A stretch of 10,162 nt of DNA, from contig JAKEEL010000211.1 of NCBI GenBank assembly GCA_022616595.1, positions 1 to 10,162 on the forward strand, given 5' to 3'. Shown here one piece after another: positions 7,312-10,162 of the stretch. The notes under the pieces were generated by a model that was not told the DNA's origin, made no database searches, and saw only the letters and a program-made list of their open reading frames with translations. The stretch's first letter is position 1. Each line of letters starts with the position of its first letter. The position numbers and the translations under genes are program-made. Source of the stretch: Methylococcaceae bacterium. GTDB taxonomy: Bacteria; Pseudomonadota; Gammaproteobacteria; Methylococcales; UBA1147.

Positions 7312-7555
7312 CGAGCCGGACAGCGACGAAGTTCGCGAGCGATCCGACCGTTTCGAATACCGAAGCATCGATTTCGTCGTCCTCGACGAAGAAACCATAC
7401 TCCTCCTCGATCGCCGTCAAAACCGATACCACCGCCATCGAGTCGAATTCCGGAATCGCGCCGAGCAAAGGACTCGCCGCGCTCAATCCCTTTGCCCTGC
7501 CGCCGAGTTGCAGCACCGAATCCAGTATCTGGATGACCCGATCACAAACTTCCAT
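7304..7555 (-). CDS. Acyl carrier protein, exosortase A-associated type
   Basis: The product is 83 residues, acidic and helical, the size of a discrete acyl carrier protein. The phosphopantetheine attachment site is Ser39 in IPEFDSMAVVSVL. The family's acidic helix II/III continues as AIEEEYGFFVEDDEIDASVF. Its place directly before hydrolases 2 and 1 identifies it as the carrier of the XrtA satellite set and not the fatty-acid-synthesis AcpP. It presumably carries an acyl group for modification of an exopolysaccharide precursor or lipid; the acyl group is not known. The ATG at 7555 lacks a clear Shine-Dalgarno: the preceding bases are A-rich. Ninety bases separate it from the ispG stop with no obvious terminator, so read-through from ispG could supply some transcription. 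Confidence 0.9.
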   Translation of the reverse strand: MEVCDRVIQILDSVLQLGGRAKGLSAASPLLGAIPEFDSMAVVSVLTAIEEEYGFFVEDDEIDASVFETVGSLANFVAVRLDA

Positions 7556-7645
7556 ACTTTTTAGATTTTTTCACTGGGCTTTGAGTGATTATTCATGGGA
7601 GTCCGAAGTTAGGCTCCGGGCCGGACAACAAGATCGCGCACAAAT

Positions 7646-8869
7646 CTACGGGTGATAATGCGATTCGATATAACGCTCCACGATTTGCTGAAATTCTTCG
7701 GCGATCCGATCGCCCTTGAGCGTGACCGTCTTCTCTCCATCTTCGTAGACCGGCGCGACCGGGGATTCACCGGTGCCCGGCAGGCTGATGCCGATATTGG
7801 CGTTTTTACTCTCGCCGGGGCCGTTCACGACGCAGCCCATGACCGCGACGTTCATCTCTTCGACACCCCGGTATTTGTTGCGCCATTCGGGCATTTTGTG
7901 GCGCAGGTAGCTTTGAATGTCCTGGGCCAGCTTCTGGAAATAATCGCTGGTCGTGCGTCCGCAACCCGGGCAGGAGATGACCATCGGCGTGAACGAACGC
8001 AGGCCCATCGTCTGCAATATTTCCTGGGCAACGATGACTTCCCGGGTCCTGTCGCCGCCCGGTTCCGGAGTCAGCGAAATCCGGATCGTGTCGCCGATCC
8101 CCTGCTGCAGCAGGATCGAGAGCGCGGCCGTGGACGCCACGATTCCCTTGGAGCCCATGCCGGCTTCGGTCAATCCAAGATGGAGTGCGTAATCGCACCG
8201 GGCCGAAAGTGTCTGATAGACCGCAATCAATTCCTGGACCCCGCTCATCTTGCAGGACAGAACGATCCGGTTTTTCGGCAAACCGAGGGACAGGGCCTGT
8301 TCGGCGCTTTCCAAGGCCGATGTAATGACCGCATCGCGCATCACCGCGGATAATTCTCTCGGTGAATCGAGTCGTGCGTTGTCGTCGAGCAAACGGGCCA
8401 GCACGGCCTGATCGAGGCTGCCCCAGTTCACGCCGATCCGAACCGGCTTTTCGTAGCGGCACGCAAATTCGATCATCTGCGCGAACTGGGTGTCGCGTTT
8501 CTTGCCTCGGCCGACATTTCCGGGATTGATTCTGTATTTGCCGAGCGCCTGTGCGCAGTCTGGATATTTTTCCAGCAGTTTGTGGCCGTTGAAATGGAAA
8601 TCGCCGACCAACGGTACGTTGACTCCCTGTTTGTCCAATTCGTCCCTGATCGGCGCGACGGCCGCCGCGGCCTCTTCCGTATTCACCGTAATTCTGACCA
8701 GTTCGGAACCGGCTTTCGCCAGTTCCTTGACCTGCTTCACGGTGCTTGCCGCGTCCGCGGTATCGGTATTGGTCATCGACTGGACGACAATCGGAGCGCC
8801 GCCACCGATTTCGACATGGCCGACCCTTACAGAGAAGCTGCTATTGCGATTCAGAGTTTTCACTAACAT
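7646..8869 (-). CDS. ispG: 4-hydroxy-3-methylbut-2-en-1-yl diphosphate synthase (IspG/GcpE)
   Basis: This is the [4Fe-4S] enzyme of the MEP isoprenoid pathway that reductively converts 2-C-methyl-erythritol 2,4-cyclodiphosphate to HMBPP. The 407-residue product contains the TIM-barrel signatures IVVQSMTNTDT, VPLVGDFHFNGH, YRINPGNVG, RIGVNWGSLDQ and HLGLTEAGMGSKG. The cluster domain has Cys300 and Cys303 (ISCPGCGRT) and Cys346 (MGCVVNGPGESKNA). The Cys303 to Cys346 spacing is about ten residues longer than in E. coli IspG, as in the beta/alphaproteobacterial type. The frame is open to a TTG at 8932. The ATG at 8869 (MLVKTLNRNSSFSVRVGHVEIGG) is preferred because it matches the usual N-terminal length. 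It has only a weak GGA upstream. The gene is divergent from the phosphoesterase and 90 bp upstream of the ACP gene. Confidence 0.97.
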   Translation of the reverse strand: MLVKTLNRNSSFSVRVGHVEIGGGAPIVVQSMTNTDTADAASTVKQVKELAKAGSELVRITVNTEEAAAAVAPIRDELDKQGVNVPLVGDFHFNGHKLLEKYPDCAQALGKYRINPGNVGRGKKRDTQFAQMIEFACRYEKPVRIGVNWGSLDQAVLARLLDDNARLDSPRELSAVMRDAVITSALESAEQALSLGLPKNRIVLSCKMSGVQELIAVYQTLSARCDYALHLGLTEAGMGSKGIVASTAALSILLQQGIGDTIRISLTPEPGGDRTREVIVAQEILQTMGLRSFTPMVISCPGCGRTTSDYFQKLAQDIQSYLRHKMPEWRNKYRGVEEMNVAVMGCVVNGPGESKNANIGISLPGTGESPVAPVYEDGEKTVTLKGDRIAEEFQQIVERYIESHYHP

Positions 8870-8944
8870 TGAGAGATTCCAGGATAATTCTGCCGGGCTG
8901 CGGGGACCTTTAACGGGAAGATTTTTGTGCAATACTTAGCATAG

Positions 8945-8960
8945 TAATGTGACCCCATTT
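8945..8960. repeat. Possible relic of a dispersed GACCCCATTT-type repeat
   Basis: TAATGTGACCCCATTT lies between ispG and the phosphoesterase. It resembles a motif family (AAATGGGGTCAnAnTA on the other strand) that I recall as common in proteobacterial intergenic DNA, often near REP-associated tyrosine transposases or other mobile relics. No second copy was noticed in this window and no transposase is nearby. The match rests on memory alone. Confidence 0.25.
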
Positions 8961-8990
8961 AAACCTTAACCTTCACAATAAGATCTTGGT

Positions 8991-9016
8991 ATTCCGGGTC
9001 GACAATCCGGTGGAAT
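8991..9016 (+). promoter_or_regulatory. Inverted repeat overlapping the ribosome binding region of the phosphoesterase
   Basis: ATTCC (8991-8995) can pair with GGAAT (9012-9016), with an additional GG/CC pairing inside after a small bulge. The right arm overlaps GGTGGAA, the only Shine-Dalgarno-like sequence before the GTG start at 9026. Folding could reduce translation of the phosphoesterase. The stem is short, so this is tentative. Confidence 0.25.
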
Positions 9017-9025
9017 GAAAACGGC

Positions 9026-9754
9026 GTGTTAATCAACTTCTTCTCCGATATTCATCTGGAATTCGGGTCTTTACCGATTCCGGACACACAAGCGGACGTC
9101 ATTATAGCAGCGGGAGATATCGGGATCTATAAACAGGGCATGGATTGGCTCAAAACCGCGGAAAAACCGGTCGTCTACGTCGCGGGCAATCATGAATTTT
9201 ATGATCAGGAATATCGCTCCACGCTGGATGCATTGCGCAGCAGTTCCGCGAATTCGAATGTAAAATTTCTCGAATGCGATTCCTTCCAGCTCGATGGAGT
9301 TCGCTTTCTTGGCTGTACACTTTGGACCCAACTGGGAGGACAGGACAACGAGCGTCTCGATGAACTCAAGAACACGGTCAACGATTTCAGGAAAATCAAC
9401 TATGAAAATGCTTTGATGGACCTGGAAACCTACGCCGGGTTACACCGAAAATCCCGCACATGGTTGATTGGCGAGCTGTCCAAACCTTTCCAGGGAAATA
9501 CGATCGTCGTCACACACCACGCCCCGACTTTCTGGAGCTGGGACGATACCCCGAAATCACCGACCCGCTTCGCCTATTGCAACGATCTCAAAGAAATCAT
9601 GCACAATTACGAAATCACCGCATGGTTCCACGGTCACACCCATAGCGTATCCGATTACCGCTGCGCCGGCACCCGGATTCTGTGCAATCCGCGGGGTTAC
9701 CACGGCAGACAGACGGTCGCCGGATTCGCGTTGGATAAAGTAGTCAAAGTCTGA
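9026..9754 (+). CDS. Calcineurin-like metallophosphoesterase
   Basis: The 242-residue cytoplasmic protein has all signature blocks of the metallophosphoesterase superfamily in order: Asp8 and His10 (FFSDIHLEF), Asp31 (AAGDIG), Asn55 and His56 (VAGNHEFYD), His164/His165 (VVTHHAPTF), and His204 and His206 (FHGHTHSV). These bind a two-metal centre that hydrolyses phosphoesters. The specific substrate cannot be told: members act on nucleotides, cyclic nucleotides, phosphoproteins or RNA ends. There is no signal peptide. The start is GTG at 9026, which places the first metal motif at residues 8-10 as usual; an ATG at 9015 is out of frame. GGTGGAA is the likely ribosome binding site. The gene stands alone, divergent from ispG and closed by a terminator 15 bases after its stop. 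Confidence 0.92.
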   Translation: MLINFFSDIHLEFGSLPIPDTQADVIIAAGDIGIYKQGMDWLKTAEKPVVYVAGNHEFYDQEYRSTLDALRSSSANSNVKFLECDSFQLDGVRFLGCTLWTQLGGQDNERLDELKNTVNDFRKINYENALMDLETYAGLHRKSRTWLIGELSKPFQGNTIVVTHHAPTFWSWDDTPKSPTRFAYCNDLKEIMHNYEITAWFHGHTHSVSDYRCAGTRILCNPRGYHGRQTVAGFALDKVVKV

Positions 9755-9769
9755 ATCCGGGTTATCCCG

Positions 9770-9796
9770 CGCATCCATACGGAGATGCGATTTTTT
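9770..9796 (+). terminator. Rho-independent terminator of the phosphoesterase gene
   Basis: CGCATC (9770-9775) and GATGCG (9784-9789) form a perfect 6-bp stem with an 8-nt loop. One A and then six T (9791-9796) follow directly. The position, 15 bases after the stop codon, is typical of an intrinsic terminator. Confidence 0.75.
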
Positions 9797-10054
9797 CGTG
9801 CTTGGTTTAATCCCGCTACGCGCTTCCACCGGTGCATTTTCGTACCGGTGTTCCTGCTCGGCCATCATTCGCCGGAACGCAGTCATGCGACAGGAACATC
9901 ATTCAATCGTGGCTTTCCCACTCCCTCGAATTTTTTATCGGCCCTCTCGCGTATCGATGACTCATTGTTCTTGAGTACTGTCTAGCAAAAAAGGCCGTTT
10001 GTTTTGTTACCCTCATGCTTTTCCTAAGTATTGATCCAATGAGCGTTGTGATCC
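9797..10054. other. Intergenic stretch without a supported gene
   Basis: No convincing coding region is seen between the terminator and the next start. A short plus-strand open frame (9785-9985) has no recognisable content and overlaps the terminator. One hairpin-capable pair, CACCGGT (9827-9833) and ACCGGTG (9844-9850) with a 10-nt loop, has no T-run and no assigned role. The AT-richer portion at about 9990-10035 probably holds the promoter of the following gene, but no good -35/-10 pair could be chosen. Confidence 0.5.
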
Positions 10055-10162
10055 ATGAAGCTGAACGATTCCGTCCGTAGCCTATACCAAAACTTGAATT
10101 CCATTGCTTCGATCTATCTCCTGCTGATCGTCCTGACGACGGCCTGTGCCGCGACCGACCCG
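10055..10162 (+). CDS. Probable lipoprotein, N-terminal fragment (continues beyond right edge)
   Basis: The frame from the ATG at 10055 stays open for 36 codons to the window edge. It encodes a polar start with Lys2 and Arg8, the hydrophobic run IASIYLLLIVLTTA (17-30), then Cys31. This looks like a type II signal peptide, although Thr at -3 and -2 (LTTAC) is a poor lipobox. An in-frame stop lies just upstream at 10049-10051, so the ATG is the first good start. No clear Shine-Dalgarno is seen. The function is unknown. Ordinary secretion or a membrane anchor is also possible. Confidence 0.55.
   Translation, partial: MKLNDSVRSLYQNLNSIASIYLLLIVLTTACAATDP

Noticed and set aside
7571..7588. Inverted repeat TCACT/AGTGA between ACP and ispG, considered as a terminator
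   Set aside because: On the minus strand, where the genes run, the stem is followed by A residues and not T; the 5-bp stem is too weak to call.
7652..8353. A 233-codon plus-strand open frame opposite ispG
   Set aside because: It is a shadow of ispG, whose conserved motifs cover the whole stretch; no recognisable domain or start signal is present.
9827..9850. CACCGGT/ACCGGTG inverted repeat after the phosphoesterase
   Set aside because: There is no T-run after it, and a better terminator already closes the gene upstream; it may be chance, since CACCGGTG is itself palindromic.
9557..9886. A 109-codon minus-strand open frame running from the intergenic region into the phosphoesterase
   Set aside because: More than half is antisense to conserved phosphoesterase motifs, it crosses the terminator, and there is no ribosome binding site or familiar sequence.

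Overview
This window (about 57% GC by eye) reads as a chromosomal segment of a proteobacterium, most likely beta or gamma. The support is a proteobacterial-type aconitase B closely similar to the E. coli enzyme, an IspG whose N-terminal half resembles beta/gammaproteobacterial versions, and an exosortase-A-associated gene set, which is typical of exopolysaccharide-producing Gram-negative bacteria. No rRNA, tRNA, CRISPR array, integrase or intact transposase was seen.

Layout. Positions 1-914 (minus) hold the N-terminal 304 codons of a large exported protein that runs off the left edge. It has a signal peptide, one CxxCH haem-c-type motif, a basic Ser/Lys/Pro linker and a beta-rich domain resembling the N-terminal RIFT-barrel region of PcRGLX/YetA-like proteins. 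Behind it lies an AcuC/HDAC-like zinc deacetylase (999-1955, minus). This is divergent from acnB (2080-4656, plus) across a 124-bp region containing promoter-like elements for both directions. A DUF455 ferritin-like protein with a TTG start (4758-5576, plus) follows acnB.

The DUF455 gene converges, with an 18-bp gap, on a tightly packed minus-strand group: acyl carrier protein (7304-7555), exosortase A-associated hydrolase 2 (6448-7311) and exosortase A-associated hydrolase 1 (5595-6470). The three reading frames overlap. This is the acyl-handling satellite of the XrtA/EpsH (PEP-CTERM, exopolysaccharide) locus, but no exosortase, acyl-CoA ligase or PLP decarboxylase lies beside it here. Upstream on the same strand is ispG (7646-8869, minus) of the MEP isoprenoid pathway. 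A calcineurin-like metallophosphoesterase (9026-9754, plus) is divergent from ispG and ends in a clear rho-independent terminator. The last 108 bases start a probable lipoprotein (10055 onwards, plus).

Housekeeping functions (TCA cycle, isoprenoid precursor synthesis) therefore flank a compact accessory module. The most interesting points are the detached exosortase-A satellite, whose two alpha/beta hydrolases have Cys and Arg where the nucleophile Ser is expected, and the exported CxxCH/RIFT-like protein at the left edge.
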